NCBI GenBank assembly: GCA_002803225.1
Contig: NXFV01000019.1
Location: 1 to 28,767, forward strand
From: Gamarada debralockiae
Lineage: Eukaryota > Ascomycota > Leotiomycetes > Helotiales > Hyphodiscaceae
Length of the DNA stretch: 28,767 bases
Direction of reading: 5' to 3'
The notes beneath the pieces were generated by a model, which saw only the letters and a list, made by a program, of their open reading frames with translations, did no database searches and was not told the origin of the DNA. The position numbers and the translations under genes are program-made. Positions 20,008 to 28,767 of this stretch are shown in pieces; the first letter of the stretch is position 1; each line of letters starts with the position of its first letter.

Positions 20008-20697
20008 TGTGCAGGACTGACACCAGGCCAGGAGGTGCTGACAGATGCGGTTAGGGGGAAGCCGAGTCAAGGGTTCGTACGAGACTCAATTCTATAATAT
20101 TGTATATATTGACGGTGTTTTCTGTGAACATCATCTAATGGATAAGCAATATGTATAATGCAGATAAGAGAAGGAAAGTGGAGGTGTCACTCGGCAAGGT
20201 CACATGAGCGGATATTGGCTTCATTTTGGGGATCTTGGCCCGACCGGAAACTCCACTTCCTCCCATCCTCAAGACCTCAACCTTCAACTACGACAATCAA
20301 AGCAAGTTTGCTGTATGACAATATGCCCTTCTTTTCTATTACTCAAGGTGGCTTGGGATCATTGCAGGCATTTCTTGGTTACATAAGTCGTGTCTCAAAG
20401 GCCCACTGTAATTATTTGACTCATCCCGTCATCTCCACCCTCCTTTTGCAGTACAATCAAATTTTTTCGCTTGGTCATTCTATCTCCTGTCCATGGGTTG
20501 ATGGAAAGCTCAAGCAAGCTCTACACGCGTGTCCTTGTCGAGTATCTTCCCTGAGCTAATGACCCCGATGTCCGTCGACCATCGATTGCAAACGGTGGAA
20601 GGATGGTTTGACTGAACAGCCTCATTGCCGTATATTTCACAACAGAATAATGGCCCTCTCCTTCTTCCGTTCGTTAAATATTTCTTCCGCTCCAATG
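20008..20697. other. Intergenic, P450 upstream region
   Basis: Overlapping short frames on both strands carry no domain. The last 70 or so bases may still be the 3' end of the F-box pseudogene. Confidence 0.4.
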
Positions 20698-21930
20698 CTA
20701 ATAAGTATTTGACATCCTCTTCAATGATATTTCCGAGGTTGACACATAGGATGTCGCTAGTCCTCCTTGGATTCTCTTCTCCATGTCTGCTGCTTGCTGC
20801 CTTCGACACTCGTCAATGCCCTTGTAAATCACCATTTTTCTTGTCCGAGCCCGCTCCTCTATCTCTTTTCTTTCTCTTTTATTCTGCAGTCGTTCTGCGT
20901 CAGCCCACCTCTCTTCTCCTAATCTTGCTTTTACTGCATCCTGTTTTGCCTGTTCGGTCCTCAGCAACTCAAGTTTCTCCATTTCTCTTGCACCCCAATT
21001 TATCTTCTTCCCTATTCATCCATGTGGACCAGTTGCATAGTGCCCAGCCCATTTCTATGGGAATTTCAGTCATAGTCGTGGCCCAGTACTCATAATCAAG
21101 ACCCTTCCAGTGCAAGATCATTCCCTCAAGAGATAATTGTCCATTCGAACATAATCGAAGACGACTTGACCCTCATAGTCATACTTGTCATGGCAGATGT
21201 GAGAGGCTGACGTTATACAGAGCAAGTGTCTTTTAGTTTGTAAGTTCATTCGTTCAAACGTGTTGGGCCATTCAGTCCGAAATGGATACGTACAGCTTAG
21301 TACACGTGACTCCAAGTAAGGCTGAAGTGCATCTGTCGAGTTCTCGCATGATCTGGATAATCAATTGGTTAGGCAATCTCGCGATTGCTCCTGTTTGTTC
21401 AGTTCAACTGAGGGATTGTCGGGATGGTTGTTTACATACATCCTGGCTCTGTCCGGAGATGCCATGAGCTGAAGAAGGTAATGAATGCTAGTCGGGTGGG
21501 ACGACGTTCTGCTGACAGGTGGATTTTGAAGCGATGTCAGCAGTCGTGAGAATGTGCCAGATTTCGATTCCGAGATTCTTGAGGTCGACGGATGCAATAG
21601 TCGGTAGTTGAAGTTGTATTTGCCCTTTTTTACGCTTGAGGCGAGTTTCTCAGTCTTGGTCTGGCCACTGCTGGATAAGGGCATTTGAATAACTCCATCT
21701 TTGTGACTGGCTTACAGGCTCCGCTGATATTATAGAGTAGAACGTGGTCTTGTAGTTCTTGATGCGCTTCGAGGTCGATGATTGAGTCGGGTCGATCACA
21801 GAGTTCCCTCGGGGACGTTACTCCAACGATAAAGTCGCCGTGTTCGACATTTTTGAAAGAAAATAAATTTTCACGAGCTTGAGGAAATAAACAATGTCGA
21901 TTTTGAGCGAGTCATCCATCTCTCATTCCC
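20698..21930 (-). pseudogene. Fungal F-box protein, copy 1 (decayed)
   Basis: Protein-like sequence runs through several frames. An upstream segment NVEHGDFIVGVTSP and LEAHQELQDHVLLYNISGAC (about 21850-21730) comes first. Then an F-box-like motif, LPNQLIIQIMRELDRCTSA and LLGVTCTKLY, at about 21375-21283. Next are HDKYDYEGQVVFDYVRMDNY (about 21190-21130), HWKGLDYEYWATT and MGWALCNWSTWMNREEDK (about 21105-21010). A charged coiled-coil tail, MEKLELLRTEQAKQ to KRERKEIEERARTRK, ends at 20698. Frame changes fall near 21650, 21390, 21300, 21120 and 20985. The F-box would bind Skp1 in an SCF ubiquitin ligase, and the rest would recruit a target. The CNWSTWM block is shared with copy 2, so the two are paralogues. 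I do not know this C-terminal domain. Confidence 0.6.
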
Positions 21931-22359
21931 CAGCAGGCTGTGCTAGCCTTTTCAACTCTGGTACATAGCGGATCGTCCAGGCCGCCAAGACGGGAAAACC
22001 ACATAAGTGCCCAAGGACTTGTGGCGCGCTCTCCCCAGCTTCAAAACTAGAAATCTGTTGTTTCAGGAAGTATCCTGTTTATCCAGCCTTAAAGACGTGA
22101 GCAGGAAAACAATAACAAATATTTGGGTTGGTAGACGTTTTGCGCTCGAGGGCGTCCCATCCGGTGTTCTGTTGTGATGCTGGCCAGTGTCGATGAGTAT
22201 CTGAAGTTTCACTACCTTATATCATTGAAAGTTTTTAAAAGGATTTCATTAATTGGATTGGTAAGAGTTTGTGCCGGTCCTCGTTTAGCCCCTATTCCCT
22301 AAATCTACGTGTCTATAGCACCCTTTGCATCCTCCGTTTAATCTGCGATCGATTTTGCT
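21931..22359. other. Spacer between the two F-box copies
   Basis: No gene, repeat or motif that I can support. Stops are frequent in all frames. Confidence 0.4.
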
Positions 22360-23108
22360 TCTTTCTCCGTCAGGTTGTGCTTGACTAACATCCAAGGCCG
22401 GAAACTTTTTCCTCCGCGCTGCCTCATCCTTTTCCCTTTCTTCTCGAAGGTATATTTACCCTCATTTCTAACCTTCGGTCTTTTTTAGCTCCGCTTTTCA
22501 TATATTTTCTCGTTGCGTTCGTCGATATTTCTCAATGCATTCGTCAATCCTTATTCTCTTGGCCAACCCCCTCTGCCATTTGTACTCTTCTCGTTCATCT
22601 TTTCCGCTCATCCAATTCGGCCAATTCAACAGCGCCAAGCTCACTCTTTTCGGCATCCACAACTTGGGGTGTTTCCGCCACTTATACTTCACACCCAGCC
22701 AGTGCTTGAACATATCTTGAAAAAAATCATGCTTCTCCCTCAGTTACCCAGCGCACCTCTACCGGATAAGAAGTGTATGATCGATCGTTCACACGCGTTG
22801 GCCGATTTTGTGCAAAATGAACATCGTATAGCCCCTTGCAAGTTGCGCCTAATAAAGCTGAGGTGCATCGCTCCAGGTATCGGAGTATTTATGTCAGTAT
22901 GATGGCTACTTGCTCGGGTATTGGAAGGCCTCAAGTGTTGCGATCTTGGGTTGGATATCTTGAAGGTATTGACCAAGTTTTGCTCCAGCAAGTGGCTTAT
23001 CGGGCACCCTGTACTGTTTTCGGGTTCTTTTTCGTTTTGGTTTCGATAAGGTTGAATAAGGGCGTTGGTATCCTTTTGTGTTTTCTGTCGCTCCATAAAT
23101 CGGGCCAT
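22360..23108 (-). pseudogene. Fungal F-box protein, copy 2 (decayed)
   Basis: The F-box-like core reads GLPIPEQVAIILT, a TAA stop, then ILRYLERCTSALLGATCKGLY (about 22928-22832), in a frame between stops. Downstream in another frame come WMPKRVSLALLNWPNWMSGK and DEREEYKWQRGL (about 22665-22570), matching the MGWALCNWSTWMNREEDK block of copy 1. A basic, charged tail continues to about 22360. Nucleotide similarity to copy 1 is also visible over the F-box (GCTGA.GTGCATC near 21320 and 22857). The in-frame TAA is one C-to-T step from CAA. The order and strand match copy 1, which indicates a tandem duplication followed by loss of both. Confidence 0.58.
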
Positions 23109-23228
23109 AATCTCGAATGGAAACTCACTATCTCATGGCTGTTGAAATATCCAGTCTATCTAGTAATCTATTCCCTCGAAGGAATGTCTATCTTAACTAT
23201 CCACTTCTAAGAATTCTCTAACTTGACG

Positions 23229-24312
23229 CTACTTTGGCTCAAAAACACCCTTCAGCGTGTCAACCATAAAAGTAATCGTATCCCTCCCTTTCTGCAACAC
23301 CCCATCCATCGCTAAAAACGGATGCGGCATCCCCTTCATGACCTGCAAATTAACACTAACCCCTGCCCTCCTCAATTTCTCCGCATATAGTTCTCCCTCC
23401 GTCCTCAACACATCGTACTCGCCAACGACGACCAGCGCTTTTGGCTGCTGCTCCCATCTTTCCTCGTAGTACAACGGACTAGCTTCCGGCTCTGCCCTCC
23501 GCTTAATGTCAGGGAGGTAGTGATTCCGGAACCACATCATCTTCTCTGCGGGTAGAGCGACTGTGAACTCGCATTCCTTCCACGATTTGTTGTTTGAGGG
23601 GGAGGCGGTATTGTCAGTGACGGGTACGATGAGGAGTTGCGCGAGGAATTTGGGGACGAGTGTCGGTGCGGAGAGGGCTTTGTGGCACATTACGGCTGCC
23701 AAATTGCCACCAGCTGACGATCCACCGATGGCGACTTTCGAGAGGTCGAGGGAGAGGAGAAAGAAGCCGGTGGAGTTCAGCCAGATGAGCGTTTCCCAGG
23801 AGTCGTGCACGGCTGCTGGGTAAGGGTTCTCGGGTGCTAGTCTATTTGGTTCCTGATTAGTGTCTGGGTAATGTAGGGCAAGAGGGTGAGTGGTACCTGT
23901 AGTCCACGGAAATAACGACGCATTTCACTCGTGCACAAATGTTTGTGGACACGACATTCTCGGTATCGATGTTGCCCAACACCCATCCACCGCCGTGGAA
24001 ATAGACCATTGCTGGCCATCCGGATGCCGGCTTCTCTCCTACGGGCGTGAAGACTCGCACTTGGACATCAGGACCTTTGGTTTCTCTGCGGTGGATTTTG
24101 AAGTCTTCGGTCCTTCCCACCTCGAGTTTTGGCCCTGCTCCTGGAATCAACACACCACTTGATCTGGACGCATAGACAGGCTGATAGTGTACTTGTTGGT
24201 TATGAATGATGTGTTTGTTATAGAATTGAACATATTCAGGGTCTAGCTTGTCTTTGACTGAGTCGTGGAGAGGGTACGGTGGCTGGGGACCAGCTGGAGT
24301 TATTGAACCCAT
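23229..24312 (-). CDS. Alpha/beta hydrolase of the HSL/arylacetamide deacetylase type
   Basis: Two exons (24312-23897, 23841-23229) join across a 55-bp intron (GTACCA...AAATAG) to give 342 residues. The oxyanion motif HGGGW is at 106-110. The nucleophile Ser181 is in GGSSAGG. The acid is Asp282 in GEYDVLR and the base His312 in GMPHPF, so the triad is complete. VDYRLAPENPYPAAV spans the splice junction, which confirms it. Length is normal for the family. It should hydrolyse short-chain carboxylic or aryl esters in the cytosol. No signal peptide is seen. It lies between the broken transcription-factor gene and the F-box copies, all on the minus strand. In fungal metabolic clusters such esterases act as tailoring enzymes, but that role here is inference. 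Confidence 0.92.
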
Positions 24313-24602
24313 TTTGAACGTATTTTCCTGTCAATTCCAACTTCGAGAGATCGTATGAAAGGGGAAGATGTGGCTCCATTTTGAAAGACATTTTTGTTCT
24401 CCGCAAAATGCTCAGTGGTCGATCCCTGACGTAGGATAACAAAAGTTAAGTGGGACGACGATAAGGATGAAGGTATCGGGTCTGTGCACAAGCTTGCCCC
24501 GCGCTCAAGGGGAGATAAGGAGCTATTCCCCCCCAGCGTCGTTTTCGCGATTGCTTCTCGCTCATCGATTCGGTCTTGAGATATCTATCACTCGGCCAAG
24601 GG
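24313..24602. other. Upstream region of the esterase
   Basis: Probable promoter of the alpha/beta hydrolase. It may include the last degraded codons of the transcription-factor pseudogene, whose C-terminus cannot be placed exactly. Confidence 0.4.
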
Positions 24603-25063
24603 TCAGATAAGCTTCTTGCAGTAACTCCCAACGGCAATCTCGGAAGCTCTCCCTATTGGTGAGGATAAGGTTTCGTGTTCTGTTGGCTCGTTTGATGGGC
24701 TTTCAATCTCCATTGGATGCCATAGCTGTGAGAATCCAGGCCAGATATTCTCTGCTCCCATGGCAGGTGTCGCGTTGGTTGGCTTTCCTTCATTCATATA
24801 TCCGAAGGCCCAAATGACCAATGCGGCATGATACAAGCACTATGGTCGCAGCGAAATGTTGTCTTAGATGCATGATACGGTTTTCCAGTGAAGAGGGTCT
24901 CTTGGATTAACAGCAGTGAGTGGTTCAACGCTTTCTGAGCTTCAACATTCTCGCTCCATGCGCGAATGCGAATAACGGCTTTGGCTTTGCAGTTAGCAGA
25001 TAGGAGGATTCCAAGGAGCGAGGGTGCACTAGCGACAATGTGGATATCAATGATACTCATGTA

Positions 25064-25066
25064 GAT
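25064..25066. repeat. Candidate 3-bp target duplication (left) of the Tc1-type element
   Basis: GAT here matches GAT at 26812-26814. Removing the element and one GAT joins MAHIAI to YMSIIDIHIV in frame on the minus strand. Confidence 0.7.
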
Positions 25067-25784
25067 CACCAGTGGGTGACAGGCTAATATACGCACGGGC
25101 CACAACACTATAAAAGTAAACAATCGAGAATAAACAAACCACTTCAACTCCTAATATAGCCCCCCCAACTCGATATAGAGGCTACCGGACTCCTTCCCCT
25201 AAACCACTGGACGGCAAAGATGCTACAACTACTCGGAAATGCCGGTATTTTGACGTAATTGACCGGAATCCAGAGAAAAAGTCCCGAGGGAGATTACAGC
25301 CGATGTAGGTATTATAGAAGGCACAGGCCGGAATTGGGGGAAACAAAGGGAGACTTTGGGTTCTCTTGCACGCAAGAGTACTAGGAAAAGAGGTCAAAAG
25401 CCTGGTCTAGCGTCAAAAGTCACAAAAAGCATATGCAAAAAGCTTGTAGATCCAAAGCAAAATCCTGTCCGATTTGCTCGATTAAAAGTACAAATACAAT
25501 ACTATAACCTGCCCGTGGGAAGACGCTAATTGACCCATAAATTAAAGGAGTATACTAATGGAGGTTAAATATATAAATACACTTTTGTTAAGAAGGAGAT
25601 CTCTACTAAAAACGAAAAAGAAAGGCAGGTATATAGCATTAAACATAAAGGCAAACCTCTAATTGATTTCTAGGATTATATCTTTTTTATAGACAAGGCT
25701 TATATAGACTTATTATCTCTCTTCCAAGAAGGTATTCTACAAGAGCTTGGGTATTAATACAACAACGAGAATATAGTGTAAAGG

Positions 25785-25789
25785 CTGCC
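25785..25789. repeat. Solo-LTR target duplication, left copy
   Basis: CTGCC, identical to CTGCC at 26076-26080. Five base pairs is the usual duplication for LTR retrotransposons. Confidence 0.88.
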
Positions 25790-26075
25790 TGTAGCAGCTA
25801 CTGGTAGCTGGAGGGCAACAGGAGGGATTACAGTATATCAGAGAAGTAGCAGTTCAGTAGATGAAGAAGTATTGATTATATTTCCTGAGCTTTCGTACGA
25901 TCTGATTTCCGAAACTCAAGCTTGCCCTTCCTCAAGTAGGGTTGGCAAGCCTTACTTATACTTCATATGGCAGCTGTACTAGCTGCTGACTCAGATTTCC
26001 GAGCCTTCCAGGCTCCTGTACCCTTCCAGGGTCTGCATAGCCTAGCCTGTTCCTTCAGGGCCCAGTTCTATTACA
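25790..26075 (-). mobile_element. Solo LTR, 286 bp, nested in the Tc1-type element
   Basis: It begins TGTAGCAGCTAC and ends AGTTCTATTACA, so both strands start TG and end CA. Exact 5-bp duplications CTGCC flank it. No gag or pol lies next to it, so it is a recombined solo LTR. Its composition is less AT-rich than the transposon around it and it shows no obvious RIP decay, which fits a later insertion. Orientation is assumed minus, because that strand ends in a pyrimidine-rich stretch; this is weak. Confidence 0.88.
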
Positions 26076-26080
26076 CTGCC
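26076..26080. repeat. Solo-LTR target duplication, right copy
   Basis: CTGCC, identical to 25785-25789. It reads on into the transposase frame (TGVKFHVAG). Confidence 0.88.
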
Positions 26081-26811
26081 CTAGACAGGAGTGAAGTTTC
26101 ATGTGGCTGGATAAGTCAATTGGTATAGCAAAGTATCTAAATTAGAGTTCTATAATAATAAGGAAGATTATATAAAGTAGCCTCCAATGCCTCCTAAGCC
26201 TCGCTAGCGTCCTATTACTAAAAGTAAGGCCAAATATATATAGAGAGTCTAAGAGTAGGAGACAAAGAAGCCTCATTAGGTAGAAGTCAAAGTCAAGGGC
26301 AATGCTATAACCCAGAAGTATTATATAGATTATCTACTACTTGTCTATTATCAAGCTATCAAAGATTAGGCCAAGAGAATGCCTAGAGAGTAGTATTTGC
26401 AGGAGGACGGGGACCCTTCACATAGCATACGGAAAGAAGGCCTAGCGCGCAGCTACAAGAAGAAGCATAGTATCAAAAACCTCATATGCCCTACACAGAG
26501 TCCAGATCTGAACCCTATAGAGGCCTACTGGAATATCATAAAGCAGAGATTACGGCGTAGGCTGTTTCACTCTAAAGAGGATATCAGAGCAGCTATTCAG
26601 GACGAATAGGACAAAATCACTATGAAGGAGATACGGGACCGTATCAAGGACATGCCTAGACGATATACAAGGGTTAAGAATAATAGTAGAAAACCTATTA
26701 AGACTGCCAAATGGTAATTCGTTGAGTAAATTAGAATAAATAATCGATGTCAACCCCCCTTGAATTCTGGTGATGTGGCCCGTGCGTAAATTAGCCTGAC
26801 ACCCACTGGTG

Positions 26812-26814
26812 GAT
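26812..26814. repeat. Candidate 3-bp target duplication (right) of the Tc1-type element
   Basis: GAT directly after the right inverted end, matching 25064-25066. Confidence 0.7.
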
Positions 26815-28357
26815 TGCGATATGAGCCATTCGATACAAGAACCTTGCATTATCCAGGCAGAGCAATGATGATCAGGTGTCGATCGAACGATCCAGAATCT
26901 CACGCCAGTCCTCAATGGGTGAAGTGGAGGGAAGGTGAGCTGAAATAATTCTTCTCGTCCCAACTCCCAAAGTCAAAGAGTCTTTCGCTTCTATATGAAA
27001 CGTGATACTGTAAAGACCGTGTAACAGTATGAATCGAGCATATGCCAAGCAGGACGAAGGAACTAGATATTTGCCAAGGAGAGATCTCAATGTAGGAAGG
27101 AAGTGCAGAGGTTCAACAGGATTTTCCTGCTTCAGGGTTGCCAAAGGCTTGGGTGTGCTTGCGTCCCATAGAGAGTCAGGGCAAGGAAGAGGGAGGCTTA
27201 TGTCGTTGACGGAGAGGACTGGGGTATGTTCGAATAAAGAAGAGTGCTGCGCATCCATCACAAACGCGAAAAAAAGCAGTTCGTTTGGAAGATTCAGTAT
27301 CAACCCAATGATGCGTAGAATGTTCTAGCGATGTGTAATCACAGTCCTATGAAATATGTGTGCAAGCTCATGGTATTTGCTGGTGTGAGCCATTTTCCCA
27401 TGTGCCTGAATCAAGAGCAGCGTTTGTAAGTACCCTAGAGTTGCGGGAGGCTGAAATGTCTCGCTCTAGTTGATTCGAATGTATGAGTAGCTGCAAAAAA
27501 GGGGTGGATGCCGACGTACTCTGCACACTGAAACGTAGGTCATCATGGATCTTTGGTTGCGATTTCAAAATTGGCGGGATCATCGGACAGAGTGACTCCA
27601 AGGGCAAGTATTGCAACCAAAAGCAAAAGAGGCATCTCGATCGGAACCAGACTTGGCCTATGGAGGAGAGAAAAGCGTGGATGGTAATTGTTGAAATACA
27701 AGTCATAAAACTTTGCGATATTTGCTGGGCTGAAAAGTTGACTGCCCAATATATCCGGAGATAGACCATCCAGACTTGACTGCAAGATGGAAGAGGCTTT
27801 CATCCAAGAGCTTGCGATTTCATCAATGGTTAGATCCAAACCTTGCTGCAGATAGGGAAACATGTCCATTGGGTCGGGTACAGCTTCGTACTCAGACGCA
27901 GCGGGAGTCTTCTGTATCATGAAGCGACGGCCTGCTGGGTCATGCTAAGCGACTCAAATTCCGAAGGAATATGCTTTGACTGGAAGTCGTACTCTAAAAT
28001 CGGTGTCCATGCAGCATTGTCGTCCACTTCAACCCCCGTCTTATGATATCGGTCTTTTCACAACTCCTCTGGTGCTGCCGTAGCGCATTCCCTTCTCGTA
28101 CCGTTTCTGGTGTCTGAACAGCAGGTGGGAGCAGACGAACTCCTTCGGGTATTGTGAACAAGAGTAGACTTTCTTCGGGCGATCTGCAGAATTTCAGCAT
28201 TAATTCAGAGCATGTTCTAGTAGGTTGAGAATTTGTCGAGGCACCTACGATTCAGACGACGTCGAGATAGGTGTTCGGAGCGGAAGAACGTTTTGGTGCA
28301 ATCTTTGCAGCCAAACGTTTTCTTTTGATCGCTTGACGAGTTTCCTGGAGTCGACAT

Positions 28358-28767
28358 CTTCGTTTGTTGTCTATTGCAACGATTTTTTATGATAGTGAGT
28401 GAGAAGTAGAAAAGAAAGAAGTGTTGATGGGAGAGAAGTCAAGATAAAGGATGGTCAGATGATCATGGGGAGATCCGCAGCAGATAAGCTCTGACGCAAG
28501 CGCGACTCAACGCGACTCGCCGCTTGCTCCAACCCAGCACATCCACAATGTCTTTTTCTACTCACATTTCCACTTCAGCGATATATATGTTCATATTAAA
28601 TTTAATTTTTGACGTGGGATTTCAATTTCTATCCAACAAACTCGTATTTGGGTGTCCCCTGCGCCCCCTTTAGCCGGAAGAATGACACGTGACCTCCCTC
28701 TGTGTCTGCATCAGGTCTATTCTTGCTACTAACTACATATAGAGTATCGAAATCCCCCCCCCCCCCC
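28358..28767. other. Upstream region of the regulator pseudogene; window ends in a C run
   Basis: No coding sequence. It should hold the old promoter of the C2H2 regulator. The window closes with an uninterrupted C run of about 15 bases, with no telomere repeat (TTAGGG/CCCTAA). Confidence 0.5.

Larger units (their letters stand above)
25580..26717 (+). pseudogene. Tc1/mariner-type transposase remnant, interrupted by a solo LTR
   Basis: Before the LTR the frame reads KGKPLIDF, a stop, then DYIFFIDKAYIDLLSLF (about 25650-25725), matching the catalytic FFTDEAH-like region. After it come GVKFHVAG and KLEFYNNKEDYI, KVKGNAITQKYYIDYLL, QEDGDPSHSIRKEGLA and QSPDLNPIEAYWNIIKQRLR (26484-26555). The last part carries the third acidic residue of the DDE triad and ends TAKW at 26714. 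There are many in-frame TAA/TAG stops, mostly one C-to-T step from CAA/CAG, as expected from RIP. Excising the LTR and one CTGCC restores the reading frame. The start codon cannot be placed; coding probably begins well upstream of 25580. Confidence 0.85.
25067..26811 (+). mobile_element. Tc1/mariner-type DNA transposon inserted in the regulator gene
   Basis: The inverted ends match over about 43 bp. The left end CACCAGTGGGTGACAGGC.. continues to GCACGGGCCACA. The reverse complement of the right end reads CACCAGTGGGTGTCAGGC.. and also continues to GCACGGGCCACA. Only a few A/T differences separate them. Total length is 1745 bp, or 1454 bp after subtracting the solo LTR and one LTR duplication. 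The interior encodes a degraded DDE-type transposase. The flanking duplication looks like GAT rather than the TA expected of this superfamily. Confidence 0.88.
24603..28357 (-). pseudogene. C2H2 zinc-finger / fungal transcription-factor-domain regulator, decayed and split by a transposon
   Basis: The ATG at 28357 starts a frame with a first finger FGCKDCTKTFFRSEHLSRRR. A probable intron (28248-28184) then leads to RPKKVYSCSQYPKEF and LLFRHQKRYEKGM. Zinc ligands are lost: finger 1 has Arg for its first His, and finger 2 has Tyr for its second Cys and its last His. Next come VEVDDNAAWTPILEYDF (about 28040-27990) and SSWMKASSILQSSLDGL. PANIAKFYDLYFNNYHPRFS (about 27720) opens the fungal-specific regulatory domain. 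A middle part carries PLPCPDSLWDASTPK and SPIEDWREILDRSI (27200-26875), then RFLYRMAHIAI. The Tc1-type element follows, and then YMSIIDIHIVASAPSLLG (25063-25010), KAKAVIRIRAWSE and YHAALVIWAFGYM. Stops and frameshifts recur (28030, 27930, 27540, 26874, 24830), so the gene is dead. Confidence 0.75.

Noticed and set aside
20158..21095. Several plus-strand frames of 60-156 codons
   Set aside because: They are antisense shadows of the minus-strand F-box copy 1 or intergenic; hydrophobic runs come from the complement of the charged coil.
28753..28767. Terminal C run as a possible telomere end
   Set aside because: No TTAGGG/CCCTAA repeats are present; a homopolymer or contig-end artefact is more likely.

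Overview
The window looks like genomic DNA of a filamentous ascomycete (Pezizomycotina). The evidence is short GT-AG introns of 50-140 bp, a LaeA-like methyltransferase, a fungal C2H2 regulator, F-box paralogues, a class-typical P450, and AT-rich repeats with C-to-T type lesions like those left by RIP. A Leotiomycete is possible, but that is only an impression. No rRNA, tRNA, CRISPR array or bacterial operon was seen.

Layout. 1-4.1 kb: a cupin gene (+), an AT-rich gene-poor stretch, then an aminoglycoside-phosphotransferase-like gene (-). 4.1-11 kb is a gene graveyard. It holds a 91-92 bp tandem repeat with a C14 run, a trypsin-like peptidase pseudogene (+), a membrane-protein fragment (-), and an O-acetyltransferase pseudogene (+) split by a 1497-bp hAT element with an exact 8-bp target duplication. 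That hAT element carries a smaller inverted-repeat element and a 30-bp minisatellite. A decayed cysteine-rich secreted protein (-) follows. 11-20 kb is mostly intact: an SDR (-), a small hydrophilic protein with a 5' UTR intron (-), an asparaginase-type Ntn hydrolase (+), a five-exon LaeA-like methyltransferase (-) and a three-exon P450 (-). 20-28.4 kb: two related decayed F-box genes (-), an intact HSL-type esterase (-), and a decayed C2H2/fungal-transcription-factor gene (-). The last is split by a Tc1/mariner-type element, itself split by a solo LTR.

How the parts relate. The intact tailoring-type enzymes (SDR, methyltransferase, P450, esterase) and the dead regulator next to the esterase would fit a remnant of a metabolic gene cluster. 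There is no backbone synthase (PKS, NRPS, terpene synthase) here, so this is inference only. The clearest result is the nested insertion history. Two insertions have exact target duplications, and removing the elements restores the host gene sequence. I see no convincing wholly new system. The most useful leads are the nested elements, the odd 3-bp duplication of the Tc1-type element, the decayed secreted protein, and the P450 with a non-acidic I-helix.
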